DNA of 64,000 nt from an uncultured Flavobacteriales bacterium (lineage in GTDB: Bacteria; Bacteroidota; Bacteroidia; Flavobacteriales_D; Crocinitomicaceae), in contig CAIJTF010000068.1 of the NCBI GenBank assembly GCA_903823565.1, forward strand, positions 1-64,000, read 5' to 3'. The notes beneath the pieces are model-generated. The model was not told where the DNA came from and searched no databases. It saw nothing but the letters and a program-made list of their open reading frames with translations. Positions 17,845 through 26,682 of the stretch are shown piece by piece. The translations under genes and the position numbers were made by a program. How positions within the stretch are numbered: the stretch's first letter is position 1; each line of letters opens with the position of its first letter.

Positions 17845-18660
17845 ATGTTTAGGAGGGGAGTAATACTTTTTGCAGTTTTTTGCCTGTCAAAATCTTTAGC
17901 CCAGGGTTGGGTTCCTGCGGGAAGCAGGTCTCGGGCTATGGCGGATGCATCCGTTACCTTTTCTGATGTTTGGGCTTATCACCACAATCCTGCAGGTTTG
18001 GCCCTAGTTAAAAAGGCATCAGTGGGTATAGCCTACGAAAACAGGTTTCTGCTTCGAGAATTACAGACGCAATCTGCGGCATGCGCATTGCCCTTAAAGA
18101 AAGGCGTTGTTTCCATTGGATTTCAACGGTTCGGATATAGCCAATTTACGACGACTAAGTCAGGATTGGGATACAGTTTGCAATTATCTGAACTCTTAAG
18201 TTTAGGAGTCCAGCTTAATTTACATCATCTACGGCTAGGGCAGGGGTATGGAAATGCCTTCAAAGCAACCGGTGAAGTAGGATTGTTAGCAACCATTAAA
18301 ACAGGTTGGGATGTCGGTTTTTCCGTGGTTAACCTAACAAGGACAAAACTTTCAACGTACCAAGAAGATCGTTTAACCACGGCAATTCGGTTGGGGACAT
18401 CGTACAGCTTTTCATCCAAGTTACTGGTTTGCGTTGAGGGAGAAAAACACATTGAGTATCCTATGCGCGCCAAGGTGGGATTAGAATATTTGCCGCTAAA
18501 ACAGATTGCATTTCGTGCAGGACTGGGTACTCAACCATTTGAAATGAATGCTGGTTTCGGTTACAGTTTTAATACCAAGTTTTCATTGGACCTTGGTTCC
18601 TCATACACCCAGAGTTTGGGCTGGTCTCCGAATTTTTCGCTATCCTACGCATTTAAATGA
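17845..18660 (+). CDS. Outer-membrane beta-barrel protein, PorV/FadL-like
   Basis: 271 residues: signal peptide (MFRRGVILFAVFCLSKSLAQ), then GSRSRAMADASVTFSDVWAYHHNPAGLA, read as SRAMADASVTFSDVW and NPAGLA, the N-terminal signature shared by PorV, PorQ and FadL-type barrels of Bacteroidota. Alternating beta strands continue to an aromatic C-terminus (SLSYAFK). PorV itself is longer and is the T9SS shuttle; this one is short and more likely a relative of unknown role. I start at ATG 17845 because the upstream TTG is within the promoter box. Its stop overlaps the next start (ATGA at 18657), so it is translationally coupled to the HHH-barrel protein. Confidence 0.75.
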   Translation: MFRRGVILFAVFCLSKSLAQGWVPAGSRSRAMADASVTFSDVWAYHHNPAGLALVKKASVGIAYENRFLLRELQTQSAACALPLKKGVVSIGFQRFGYSQFTTTKSGLGYSLQLSELLSLGVQLNLHHLRLGQGYGNAFKATGEVGLLATIKTGWDVGFSVVNLTRTKLSTYQEDRLTTAIRLGTSYSFSSKLLVCVEGEKHIEYPMRAKVGLEYLPLKQIAFRAGLGTQPFEMNAGFGYSFNTKFSLDLGSSYTQSLGWSPNFSLSYAFK

Positions 18661-20747
18661 GCCCGAGGATTTATTTATTATCGTTAGTTTTTTTGGCATT
18701 TTTTTCAGCCTCAGCTCAAGATAAATCTGAGATTATTCAACAACGTATTGAATTTATATCGGAACGGTTTCAATCGGAGAACATGGACCTTACCAACATT
18801 ATTGAACAGCTGAATTTCTATTATGAACATCCAATAAATTTAAACTTCACCGATGGCTTGGAATTAGAGGATTTAGGGTTACTCACTTCGGTACAAATAA
18901 GCGATGTTGTTTTACACCGCAAGCTGTTTGGTAAACTTATATCCATTTACGAGCTTCAGTGTTTAGCCTATTGGGATTTGGAGACGATAGAGTTGGTAAG
19001 GCCATTTATAAGGGTAGACGACAAACTGGATAACCTTCATATAACGTTTAAGGAGGCCTTGGAACAAGGGAAATTCGAGACTTTTCTGCGGTATCAACCT
19101 ACCTTGGAAAAGAAACAAGGGTATACAACAGTCCCTGATTCTGTTCTCAACACAAGTAATAATTACTATTACGGCAACAGCGACCGCTATTACACTCGAT
19201 TCAGGTATACCTATAAAACAAATATAAGCGTTGGTTTTACAGCAGAAAAAGACGCTGGAGAGCAGTTTTTTCGCGGTGCTCAAAAGCAAGGGTTTGATTT
19301 TTATTCTGGACATGCCTTTTTTAAAGGAGGGAAGTATGTTCGCGCGATTGCTCTAGGCGATTATCAGGTGCAAATTGGACAAGGAGTAGGATTTTGGTCG
19401 AGTTATGCCTTTGGAAAAACTGCTGATATTGCAACTGCTAAAAGAACGGCTATTCCCCTTCGGGCATACACTTCAGTGGACGAGAGCCGATTTATGCGTG
19501 GTGCAGCGGTTGATTTGGCTTACAAAAACTTAGAATTATTACTTTTCTCATCTCGTAAAAATATCGATGCTTCGTCCATCGCGGATTCTACCTATGACGA
19601 TTTAGTATTTATATCAACCTTAGATCTTTCTGGATTACATCGAACCAACCGTGAAATTTCAACGATGAACGGTTTGAAGGAAAATATTGTTGGTGCTAAT
19701 TTAAATTATCGAGTAGGGTTAATGAAGTTGGGTTTTTCCGGAATTTATCAAGGGTACGATAAACCTTTTCTCAAGGATGTTAAACCGTATAATCAGTTTG
19801 ATTTTCGAGGTCAGCATCACTTCAATAGTTCCTTTGATTACGCCTTTAATGTAAAGAATATTTCCTTTTTTGGTGAGGTTGCGAAGGCGTCAAATGAAGC
19901 ATTGACGGCATTTAAATCGGGATGGGGCATGGTACACGGAGTGCTCATTTCACTGGATACTCGCGTGAGTTTGGGGATTGTGTATCGCGATTACCAACGT
20001 GATTATTTTTCCTTTTATAATGCAGGTTTTTCAGAAGGAAGCAACACTCAAAACGAAAAAGGGCTATACTCAGGTCTAAAAGTAAAATTAACAAAATCAC
20101 TTTCTGTCAATGGTTACGTCGATTTATTCAAATTTCCTTGGATGAAATATGGTGTTGATGCACCCAGCGAGGGACATGAATTACTGGTACAACCAATCTA
20201 CAAGCCCAACAAGATTTTTGAGCTCTATTTCCGATTCCGACAACAAGTCAGAGAGCGAAATAGTACGGTTTATTCGGGTGCTGTGACGGGCATTGAACCC
20301 TTTCTTCAACGAAATTACCGACTCAACTTATCTTACATTATAAACGAGGCATTTACCTTTAAGAGTAGGATTGAATTTTTAACCATTGACAGTAAAAGTA
20401 AGGGAATGCAGAGAGGGATGATTTTTACACAAGATTTATTGTGGAAGCCAAAAAGTTCTCCTATAGATTTGGCTTTGCGTTATGCGCTTTTCGATACGGA
20501 TGGATATGATTCGAGAATTTATTCCTACGAAAACAATGCATTATACGTCTTTGCCGTTCCAGCCTACTATTACTCGGGAAGTAGAGCGTACGTCCTTCTT
20601 CGGTATTCGTTTTTTAGGCATTGCGATTTATGGGTTCGTTATGGAATATTTTTATATGACAATCGCTTTGTTATAAGTTCAGGTGCTGAGCAGATTAATG
20701 GAAGTAGAAAGTCTGATTTGGTGGTTCAATTGCGCCTTACGTTTTAG
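18657..20747 (+). CDS. Exported helix-hairpin-helix plus beta-barrel protein
   Basis: 696 residues. Signal peptide (MSPRIYLLSLVFLAFFSASAQ), then a helical region at about 25-115 that reads like tandem helix-hairpin-helix units of the ComEA type: INLNFTDGLELEDLGLL, VQISDVVLHRKLFGKL and SIYELQCLAYWDLETIELVRPFI, given here in pieces. The rest (about 130-696) is rich in alternating aromatic beta strands ending in VVQLRLTF, a barrel terminus. So a periplasmic HHH module is joined to an outer-membrane barrel. HHH units usually bind DNA without sequence preference, but none of this has been tested for this family as far as I know. Coupled (ATGA) to the PorV-like gene. Confidence 0.75.
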   Translation: MSPRIYLLSLVFLAFFSASAQDKSEIIQQRIEFISERFQSENMDLTNIIEQLNFYYEHPINLNFTDGLELEDLGLLTSVQISDVVLHRKLFGKLISIYELQCLAYWDLETIELVRPFIRVDDKLDNLHITFKEALEQGKFETFLRYQPTLEKKQGYTTVPDSVLNTSNNYYYGNSDRYYTRFRYTYKTNISVGFTAEKDAGEQFFRGAQKQGFDFYSGHAFFKGGKYVRAIALGDYQVQIGQGVGFWSSYAFGKTADIATAKRTAIPLRAYTSVDESRFMRGAAVDLAYKNLELLLFSSRKNIDASSIADSTYDDLVFISTLDLSGLHRTNREISTMNGLKENIVGANLNYRVGLMKLGFSGIYQGYDKPFLKDVKPYNQFDFRGQHHFNSSFDYAFNVKNISFFGEVAKASNEALTAFKSGWGMVHGVLISLDTRVSLGIVYRDYQRDYFSFYNAGFSEGSNTQNEKGLYSGLKVKLTKSLSVNGYVDLFKFPWMKYGVDAPSEGHELLVQPIYKPNKIFELYFRFRQQVRERNSTVYSGAVTGIEPFLQRNYRLNLSYIINEAFTFKSRIEFLTIDSKSKGMQRGMIFTQDLLWKPKSSPIDLALRYALFDTDGYDSRIYSYENNALYVFAVPAYYYSGSRAYVLLRYSFFRHCDLWVRYGIFLYDNRFVISSGAEQINGSRKSDLVVQLRLTF

Positions 20748-20864
20748 ATTTTTTAAAATTTTCATTTTTTTTCCAAAAAAGTGTTACTTATCAAGAATGG
20801 TTGCGTTATGCAATTGTTATCAAGGTCTGCAAGCCTTATTTATTCATCCTTAAATCTAAAAGTT

Positions 20865-21449
20865 ATGTCTGCGAACCTCTTAAATTTGAGTCTTTTCGGA
20901 AAGCCGGAAGACGAATTAATCATTATCGAGCGGGCAAAAAAGAACCCGGCTCATTTTGCTCCTCTTTACAAGAAATATCACGAAGCCATCTTTCGGTATG
21001 TTTATAAACGGGTAGACGAAGAGGAATCCGCTTACGATATAACTTCTTGTGTTTTTGTAAAAGCTATTGTTAATTTACCAAGGTATGAATACCGAGGAAT
21101 TCCATTTTCTTCATGGTTGTTTAGAATTGCTAAAAGTGAGCTTTATCAATCCTTTAGGGATAGAAAAGCACAGCGAACTATTTCTATTGACAGCATTCAA
21201 ATTGGAAGGGTGTTGGAGGAGTTTAACATAGATGAGGCAGAACATAAGAGAGAAATTTTATTAAAGGTATTACCCATGTTGAAGGAAAAACCTTTACAAC
21301 TCATCGAAATGAGATTTTTTGAAAGAAGGTCTTTTAGAGAAATAGGAGAAATTCTAGGTTTAACTGAAAACAATGCCAAGGTCAAAACCTTCCGTGCCTT
21401 GATAAAACTCAAGGAATTATATGCAAAACATAACCCACAAAAATCATAA
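20865..21449 (+). CDS. ECF-type RNA polymerase sigma factor
   Basis: 194 residues. Region sigma2 at about 35-100 (HFAPLYKKYHEAIFRYVYKRV, read as FAPLYKKYHEAIFRYVYKR; AYDITSCVFVKAI; GIPFSSWLFRIAKSEL) and sigma4 at about 130-188 (MRFFERRSFREIGEILGLTENNAK, read as FREIGEILGLTENNAKV). I use the ATG at 20865 (MSANLLNLSLFG) and not the far upstream TTA/ATG extension, which lacks homology-like content. No anti-sigma of the usual FecR or zinc type follows; instead a 57-residue single-pass protein starts two bases after the stop. Its regulon is unknown; T9SS-linked SigP is one candidate relative because porX lies in the same window, but that is inference only. Confidence 0.85.
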   Translation: MSANLLNLSLFGKPEDELIIIERAKKNPAHFAPLYKKYHEAIFRYVYKRVDEEESAYDITSCVFVKAIVNLPRYEYRGIPFSSWLFRIAKSELYQSFRDRKAQRTISIDSIQIGRVLEEFNIDEAEHKREILLKVLPMLKEKPLQLIEMRFFERRSFREIGEILGLTENNAKVKTFRALIKLKELYAKHNPQKS

Positions 21450-21451
21450 AT

Positions 21452-21625
21452 ATGACTAAACTGTTAGTTAATCGTAAGGAACCGTCTCGCAATGAAATTG
21501 CAAATCGTCAAGATTTTGAAACGGTATTAGTTAACGTTCGGAAAGTCAAAAGTTTAAATAGCCCCTGGTTTTATGGGGCTATTGCTTTTTCTTCCCTTTT
21601 AATACTCACTTTTTTAATTTTATAA
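21452..21625 (+). CDS. 57-residue single-pass membrane protein after the ECF sigma gene (putative mini anti-sigma)
   Basis: Starts with MTKLLVNRKEPSRNEIANR, has a charged soluble part of about 37 residues (ending VRKVKSLN), then one hydrophobic helix (SPWFYGAIAFSSLLILTFLIL, shown in pieces as SPWFYGAIAF and SSLLILTFLIL) running to the C-terminus. ATG is 2 nt after the sigma factor stop, so translation is probably coupled. A short cytoplasmic region with a membrane anchor is the layout expected of a minimal anti-sigma factor. No known motif (zinc-binding anti-sigma, FecR) is present. A terminator-like hairpin lies inside its 3' part, so an alternative is that the frame is accidental; the orderly charged-then-TM sequence argues that it is real. 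Confidence 0.6.
   Translation: MTKLLVNRKEPSRNEIANRQDFETVLVNVRKVKSLNSPWFYGAIAFSSLLILTFLIL
21557..21599 (+). terminator. Intrinsic-terminator-like hairpin inside the 57-residue ORF
   Basis: AATAGCCCC (21557-21565) pairs perfectly with GGGGCTATT (21575-21583) around a 9-nt loop, followed by GCTTTTTCTTCCCTTTT. The GC core plus T-rich tail is the best terminator-like structure on the plus strand. It overlaps codons for NSPWFYGAI, which may make it a partial terminator or attenuator. Confidence 0.5.
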
Positions 21626-21651
21626 TTATCGATTTAATTTACTTTTTTTCG

Positions 21652-21659
21652 TAATTTAG
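21652..21659 (+). promoter_or_regulatory. Variant promoter box (TAATTTAG) for the DUF6089-pyrD operon
   Basis: One mismatch to TAnnTTTG (TTAG for TTTG). It ends exactly 4 nt before the ATG at 21664, the spacing seen at aroQ, surE and sufS, which raises confidence despite the mismatch. Confidence 0.4.
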
Positions 21660-21663
21660 CGAT

Positions 21664-22641
21664 ATGAAAAGATTTCAACCTTTTTATATCCTTTCGGCTT
21701 TATTAATCCTGTGTGTAACTGGTATTGCCCAAAACATTAATTTCAATACCCAGAAAAACTGGTCTTTGAACAAGAAAGAACTTCTTTTGAAAGTTGGACC
21801 AACTCAATTTTTGGGTGATTTAGGAGGAAGCAACACCGACGATTACGATTATTCTCTTAAAGATTGGGATTGGCCAGCATTGGGTTTTAACCTCGGTGTG
21901 GGATATCGATATCGTTTTCATCCAATGTTCGCGACCACTTCAACACTGAGTTATTTAATGTTGAGGGGAGACGACAAGTTTTCAGAGGAACCTATTCGTA
22001 ACGCTCGAAACCTGAATTTTAAAACTTCAGTTTTTGAATTACAACAGAGAATTGAAGTGATTTTGTTTTCGGTCGAACGATTTGCACCAACGTACAAGCT
22101 TCCAGGGGCTAGAAATGGAAAGTCTAGGAATCAACAATACTATATATTTGGTGGAGTGGGTGCTTCATTTTTCAATCCAAAAGGTAAGTACAACGATGAA
22201 TGGGTTGCCTTAAGACCGCTTAAATTGGAGGGGCAAGCTAAACCCTATTCTCCAATTGCGTTTACTGCTCCCATGGGATTTGGAATGCGCCTAGGTCTTG
22301 GCCCTCAGTGGAGAATAGGTTTCGAAGCCAGTTATAATGTAGTTTTTTCAGATTACATGGACGATGTATCTACTGTTTATGCCGATCCAGCAAGCTTCTC
22401 TGATCCAACAGCAGCGTATTTATCCAATCCTTCAGATCCTGCAATCACTGTAAATCCACCCAATGGAAGCGTCGGGGGGTATAATTGGTTTGGTGCGGGC
22501 TATCAACGAGGGGATAATAAGCAACGAGATTCTTACTATCGATTTAATGTTGTAATCGCTAAAAACCTAACTTACAAAGACTACGGCCGCCAACGAATAA
22601 AGGAAACTAAGTCGAATCAGGATAAGCTTCGGATTCGATAG
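21664..22641 (+). CDS. DUF6089 family outer-membrane beta-barrel protein
   Basis: 325 residues, signal peptide (MKRFQPFYILSALLILCVTGIAQ in full; hydrophobic core ILSALLILCVTG). Hallmarks of the family: GPTQFLGDLGGSN, RNARNLNFKT, YYIFGGVGASFFNPKGKY, and FSDYMDDVSTVY. The barrel is likely eight-stranded; the function is unknown. It clearly resembles the gene at 57925, with the same GDL, RNLNF, NPK and DY-DDV blocks, so the two are paralogues. It opens a run with pyrD (6-bp gap), HMG-CoA lyase and an anchored protein. It is immediately downstream of the sigma factor unit, making it a candidate target of that sigma factor, though a hairpin and a separate promoter box intervene. Confidence 0.8.
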   Translation: MKRFQPFYILSALLILCVTGIAQNINFNTQKNWSLNKKELLLKVGPTQFLGDLGGSNTDDYDYSLKDWDWPALGFNLGVGYRYRFHPMFATTSTLSYLMLRGDDKFSEEPIRNARNLNFKTSVFELQQRIEVILFSVERFAPTYKLPGARNGKSRNQQYYIFGGVGASFFNPKGKYNDEWVALRPLKLEGQAKPYSPIAFTAPMGFGMRLGLGPQWRIGFEASYNVVFSDYMDDVSTVYADPASFSDPTAAYLSNPSDPAITVNPPNGSVGGYNWFGAGYQRGDNKQRDSYYRFNVVIAKNLTYKDYGRQRIKETKSNQDKLRIR

Positions 22642-22647
22642 AATCGT

Positions 22648-23691
22648 ATGTTTAAAGTATTTCGGTTTTTTTTATTTTTAATATCCCCGGAAAGAGCTCA
22701 TTACACCGCGGTGTTTTTCATTAAACGGTTAAGTCGTTTCCCTTTTCTCAGTACTTTTCTTAGCGCAAAGGTCAAGAATGAAAAGGTGCTTGCTACAACC
22801 TTTCTTGGACTTGAATTTAAAAATCCTATTGGTCTTGCCGCGGGATTTGATAAAGATGCCACTTGTTTTTCAGCTATGGGTTCTTTGGGATTTGGATTTG
22901 TTGAAATAGGTACTGTAACACCGAAACCACAAGAAGGAAATGATAAACCAAGATTGTTTCGTTTGAAAAAAGACGAGGCATTGATCAATCGAATGGGGTT
23001 TAACAATATGGGGGTTGACGAAGCACGAAAAAGATTAATGAGTGGAGATCGAAATGGGTTAATAATTGGCGGTAACATCGGGAAAAATAAGTGGACGCCG
23101 AATGCTCAAGCGAAAGAGGATTATTTATATTGCTTTAAAAGCTTGTATGATTGTGTTGATTATTTTGTTGTAAATGTATCTTCACCAAATACACAACAAC
23201 TAAGAGCATTACAAGAAAAGGAGCCGCTTATTGAACTTCTAAATGCCCTAAATTCAGAAAATGCACTTCGCGGAAATAAACGTCCAATCCTTTTGAAAAT
23301 AGCCCCTGATTTAAGCTTCGAACAATTGGATGACATTGTAGAAGTAGCAAAAGTTACCAAGTTAAGCGGGATCGTAGCTACCAACACTACCATTGACCGA
23401 TCTTGTTTAACGCAATCGGAAAAGCGCTTGGATCAAATTGGAAATGGTGGATTATCGGGGAAGCCATTGAAGGATCAATCCACCGCTGTTATTGCCTACC
23501 TATCAAAGAAAACGAATGGTACGCTTCCGATAATTGGTGTGGGAGGAATTCATTCCAAGGAAGATGCGTTAGAAAAGTTGGCGGCTGGCGCTACACTAAT
23601 TCAGCTTTACACCGGATTTATTTACGAGGGCCCCCCCTTAATTCAATCCATAAAACAGGGAATCGTATCGTCAAGAGAAACCGTACAATAG
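22648..23691 (+). CDS. pyrD: Dihydroorotate dehydrogenase (quinone), class 2
   Basis: Oxidises dihydroorotate to orotate in pyrimidine synthesis and passes electrons to (mena)quinone at the membrane. 347 residues. The N-terminal amphipathic extension (about 1-45) that defines membrane-bound class 2 is present, followed by [39 protein letters not shown]-like block (reads [15 protein letters not shown]), catalytic Ser in [21 protein letters not shown] and the FMN-binding GVGGIHS and [13 protein letters not shown]. All blocks intact. Gaps of 6 and 1 bp to its neighbours indicate an operon with DUF6089 and HMG-CoA lyase. Confidence 0.96.
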   Translation: MFKVFRFFLFLISPERAHYTAVFFIKRLSRFPFLSTFLSAKVKNEKVLATTFLGLEFKNPIGLAAGFDKDATCFSAMGSLGFGFVEIGTVTPKPQEGNDKPRLFRLKKDEALINRMGFNNMGVDEARKRLMSGDRNGLIIGGNIGKNKWTPNAQAKEDYLYCFKSLYDCVDYFVVNVSSPNTQQLRALQEKEPLIELLNALNSENALRGNKRPILLKIAPDLSFEQLDDIVEVAKVTKLSGIVATNTTIDRSCLTQSEKRLDQIGNGGLSGKPLKDQSTAVIAYLSKKTNGTLPIIGVGGIHSKEDALEKLAAGATLIQLYTGFIYEGPPLIQSIKQGIVSSRETVQ

Positions 23692-23692
23692 C

Positions 23693-24547
23693 ATGAAAAT
23701 TACAGAGTGCCCAAGAGACGCTATGCAAGGTATCAAAGCCTTCATTCCTACCGATGAGAAATTGGATTATTTACGGTCATTATTGGATTGTGGTTTTGAT
23801 CGCCTAGATATAGGTAGTTTTGTTTCTGAAAAAGTCATTCCTCAATTGGCGGATACCGCAGAAATTTTAAAGGCAATAGGTCAAAATCCGTTAACAAAAT
23901 TACTCGTAATTGTTGCGAATGAAAAAGGGGTTGAACGAGCGCTTGATCACAATAATGTTGATTATATAGGATATCCTTTTTCGGTTTCGGAACAGTTTCA
24001 GGTTCGAAATACCAATGCAACCATTGAGCAATCAAAAGAGCGATTGAAACGGATTTCGGAAAGCTTAGAAGGAACCAATAAAACCCTTTTGGTTTACTTA
24101 TCTATGGGTTTTGGTAACCCTTACGGTGATCCTTGGTCTGAAGCGCATGTTTTGACATTGGCCAAGGAACTTTATGAAACCATGGGAATTGCACATTTTG
24201 CACTTTCTGATACCATTGGTTGTGCAACGCCCGTATTAATTGAGCACTTATATCCCTACCTTACAGGAGCATTGAAGGATCTGGAATGGGGACTTCATTT
24301 GCATAGCAAACCTGAAAACACAAACGCTATTATTCAGTCGGCGATTAAGGTTGGATGTCAACGAATGGATTCCGCATTGTTAGGAATAGGAGGTTGTCCA
24401 ATGGCTGCGGATGGCTTGACTGGAAATTTGGCCACGGAGCAATTAATCCGCGTTTTAGAAGAGAATAGTATTAACCATCAGATAGAGAAAACGTTTTTTA
24501 CTGTTGCCCAACAAAAGGCTAAGCGTTTATTTTCACATTATTTTTAA
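23693..24547 (+). CDS. Hydroxymethylglutaryl-CoA lyase
   Basis: Cleaves HMG-CoA to acetyl-CoA and acetoacetate, the last step of leucine catabolism. 284 residues, HMGL-like TIM barrel. N-terminal ITECPRDAMQG holds the conserved R-D metal-site pair; also RLDIGSFVS, GLHLHSKPENT with the His metal ligands, and the G-x-GGCP-x-A loop (LLGIGGCPMAADGLTGN) with the catalytic Cys. It belongs to the same DRE-TIM family as homocitrate and isopropylmalate synthases, but length and motifs fit the lyase. One base separates it from pyrD. Together with the E1 fusion it supports branched-chain amino acid use. Confidence 0.9.
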   Translation: MKITECPRDAMQGIKAFIPTDEKLDYLRSLLDCGFDRLDIGSFVSEKVIPQLADTAEILKAIGQNPLTKLLVIVANEKGVERALDHNNVDYIGYPFSVSEQFQVRNTNATIEQSKERLKRISESLEGTNKTLLVYLSMGFGNPYGDPWSEAHVLTLAKELYETMGIAHFALSDTIGCATPVLIEHLYPYLTGALKDLEWGLHLHSKPENTNAIIQSAIKVGCQRMDSALLGIGGCPMAADGLTGNLATEQLIRVLEENSINHQIEKTFFTVAQQKAKRLFSHYF

Positions 24548-24553
24548 GTTAAT

Positions 24554-25297
24554 ATGGATCAAAATACAAATAAATCAAAGAAACAAAATACGGATTATCG
24601 TATCCTTTTTGTTCTTTTGTTTGGTATGGTTGGTATCGGAACTTGGTACTACGTAAAGCAAAGAGAAAAAATAGATGTGAAACCCGAAGGCTCTAAAAAT
24701 GGAGTACAGCGCCATGGTTTAACCTACAAGCGAATTGATACCACCGTTGACGTTGATTTTCGTAAAAATACTCCGTTAACAATTGTGGAGAAAGGATTGT
24801 TGGCCGAACTTAAACTATGCGATGCCACGGGGAAATCAGAATCTTTACTTCCCTGTTCGGAAAAGGCCTTTGATTTCATTCAAATACATACTAAGAATGG
24901 AATTCAAGATTGCTTTCTTTTGGTTGAAAATGCCCGTGGGTTTGTTGATCAAGATTCTAAATGGGCGCGCCGAAGGATCCTAATTTATGAACGTGGAAAA
25001 GATAAAAAGTTGATATGTGTCAATCGTTTTAAGGCTCATTTAACCGAAGTAAGAGAACGTGAAGGAATCGCATACAAGGATTTACTTTTGAGGTTTCGTG
25101 ACCGAAAGGGTGTTATTTACTATTGTCTGTTTGAATGGATTAATGGAAAATACACGTTTAAGCGATGCGAGGAACTTTATCAAGAAGGGAAGACGGAAAA
25201 CAACCGAATTGAAAAGGGTTTTGTTCGTCTGGATAAAATTGATTCTATCTCTAATTTAGTTAAGGAAGTATTGGAAGATGAACAGTATATGTTTTAA
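24554..25297 (+). CDS. Uncharacterised N-terminally anchored protein
   Basis: 247 residues: lysine-rich cytoplasmic start, one TM helix at about 17-36 (ILFVLLFGMVGIGTWYYV), then a soluble domain of about 200 residues outside the cytoplasm. Charged and beta-rich (KLICVNRFKAHLTEVRERE, read in part; GVIYYCLFEWINGKYTFKRCE). No motif recognised. It follows HMG-CoA lyase by 6 bp and ends overlapping the convergent TIGR02757 gene by four bases. No sign of truncation. It is real by operon position and composition, but function cannot be inferred. Confidence 0.6.
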   Translation: MDQNTNKSKKQNTDYRILFVLLFGMVGIGTWYYVKQREKIDVKPEGSKNGVQRHGLTYKRIDTTVDVDFRKNTPLTIVEKGLLAELKLCDATGKSESLLPCSEKAFDFIQIHTKNGIQDCFLLVENARGFVDQDSKWARRRILIYERGKDKKLICVNRFKAHLTEVREREGIAYKDLLLRFRDRKGVIYYCLFEWINGKYTFKRCEELYQEGKTENNRIEKGFVRLDKIDSISNLVKEVLEDEQYMF

Positions 25298-26034
25298 AAT
25301 TCTTCCATGGCTCCTAGACCAAAAAGGGCAAAGTCATATTTAGTAGGATCGTTCGGATCAAACGTTACCAAAACGTTCATCAATTCCTCAAGTGCTTTCC
25401 AATCGTTTTGTTTTCGAACGAGTAAGTTTAATGTTCTTGCCGTGTTGCCGGTATGAACATCCAATGGGACCATGAGTGAAGATGGAGGAATGCTGGACCA
25501 AAGTCCAAAATCCACTCCCTTGGCATTGGACCGAACCATCCAACGCAAAAACATGTTGAGTCGTTTACAAGCACTATTGGCGTTAGGGTTTGAAAGGTGT
25601 TTTTTTGCACGATGCCCATTTTGGGTTCCGAGCATTTTATCTCTAAAATTTATAAGCCCATTTTTAACGTCATTTTTTGCGAAAGTTATTTCTAAGGTTG
25701 ATTCTGAATAGATGTGTTTTAATCCTTTAAGAAAAAAAGCTAAATCTTCTCCATTGAAAGTCCGATGAACGAAGGGTAGGGGTTCGTTGTGATCATTCGA
25801 CATGAGGTAGTCATAGGGGCAATCTCCTAAGAGATTTATTAACGAATGGCCACTTTTAATGATTGATTTTCTATTTCCCCAAGCGATGGTTGCCACAAGA
25901 AGCGCCATAATTTCAATATCTTCTCTCAAATGGTATTGATGGGGAATTGAAATAGGATCGAAAGCTATAAAGTCTGGTGTTTCAAATTGTTCTGCTTTGA
26001 AATCCAGAAAAGATTTTAATTCATCGAGGTTCAT
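25294..26034 (-). CDS. TIGR02757 (DUF2400) family protein
   Basis: 246 residues. Recognised by the family's overall sequence: N-terminal [27 protein letters not shown] (in parts), [62 protein letters not shown] (in parts) and the C-terminal end [13 protein letters not shown]. The family resembles HhH-GPD DNA glycosylases in fold according to profile annotation that I recall only loosely, and its role is unknown. The start ATG overlaps the stop of lolD as ATGA on the minus strand, so it ends the menB operon. Convergent overlap of 4 bp with the preceding gene. Confidence 0.8.
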   Translation of the reverse strand: MNLDELKSFLDFKAEQFETPDFIAFDPISIPHQYHLREDIEIMALLVATIAWGNRKSIIKSGHSLINLLGDCPYDYLMSNDHNEPLPFVHRTFNGEDLAFFLKGLKHIYSESTLEITFAKNDVKNGLINFRDKMLGTQNGHRAKKHLSNPNANSACKRLNMFLRWMVRSNAKGVDFGLWSSIPPSSLMVPLDVHTGNTARTLNLLVRKQNDWKALEELMNVLVTFDPNDPTKYDFALFGLGAMEEF

Positions 26035-26681
26035 AATAATATACCATCCCTCATGGTTAAAACCCTATCCGCTTGTTCTGCAAGGTTTTGATTGTGGGTT
26101 ACGATGACAAAGGTTTGGTTAAATTCTTCTCTGAGTTTAAAAAACAATTCATGCAATTCGTTTGCTTTTACGGAATCCAAATTACCGGAAGGTTCGTCTG
26201 CAAGAATGATGGAGGGTTGATTGATGAGTGCTCTACATACCGCAACCCGTTGTTGTTCGCCTCCTGACAATTGGTTAGGTCGATGATTCGATCTTCCATG
26301 AAGCCCAACTATATCTAAAAGCTTATTCGCTAATTCTTGTGAATCTCTTTTTGATTTACCAAGAATCATAGCTGGAATCATGATGTTTTCAATGGCTGAA
26401 AATTCAGGGAGAAGTTGATGAAATTGAAAAACAAACCCGATTTTCTGATTTCTGAAAGCGGAAAGTTCCTTTTGATTTAATTCGAAAGGATTAACGCCAT
26501 CCATAGTCATCACACCGTGCGTTGGTCTATCTAAGGTTCCAAGGATTTGGAGTAAGGTGGTTTTTCCCGCTCCGGAGGATCCAACAATTGAGATTATTTC
26601 TCCTGAATTTATTTCGAATGAAATACCTTTTAGGATTTCTAGCTCATCAAACTGCTTTGTAATTCCTTCAACTTTCAGCAT
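26031..26681 (-). CDS. ABC transporter ATP-binding protein, LolD/MacB family
   Basis: 216 residues, complete: Walker [13 protein letters not shown] (about 34-45), Q-loop [15 protein letters not shown], signature [11 protein letters not shown], Walker [13 protein letters not shown] and switch His in VIVTHNQ. It belongs to the LolD/FtsE/MacB branch, whose members drive lipoprotein release to the outer membrane or efflux without crossing substrate. No permease gene is adjacent, which is common for lolD in this phylum. One base separates it from ribBA and its stop overlaps the next gene, so it is in the menB operon. LolD is the best guess; a MacB-type efflux partner cannot be excluded. Confidence 0.85.
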   Translation of the reverse strand: MLKVEGITKQFDELEILKGISFEINSGEIISIVGSSGAGKTTLLQILGTLDRPTHGVMTMDGVNPFELNQKELSAFRNQKIGFVFQFHQLLPEFSAIENIMIPAMILGKSKRDSQELANKLLDIVGLHGRSNHRPNQLSGGEQQRVAVCRALINQPSIILADEPSGNLDSVKANELHELFFKLREEFNQTFVIVTHNQNLAEQADRVLTMRDGILL

Positions 26682-26682
26682 A

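Noticed and set aside
17772-17852. 26-residue ORF (starts MNAILTHGNIVLIYN) upstream of the PorV-like gene
   Set aside because: It runs through the mapped promoter box at 17831 and overlaps the real gene start out of frame. It would not be transcribed from that promoter and has no RBS.
23693-24547. HMG-CoA lyase as a mevalonate-pathway indicator
   Set aside because: It is a catabolic enzyme and no mevalonate genes are present; leucine degradation fits better.
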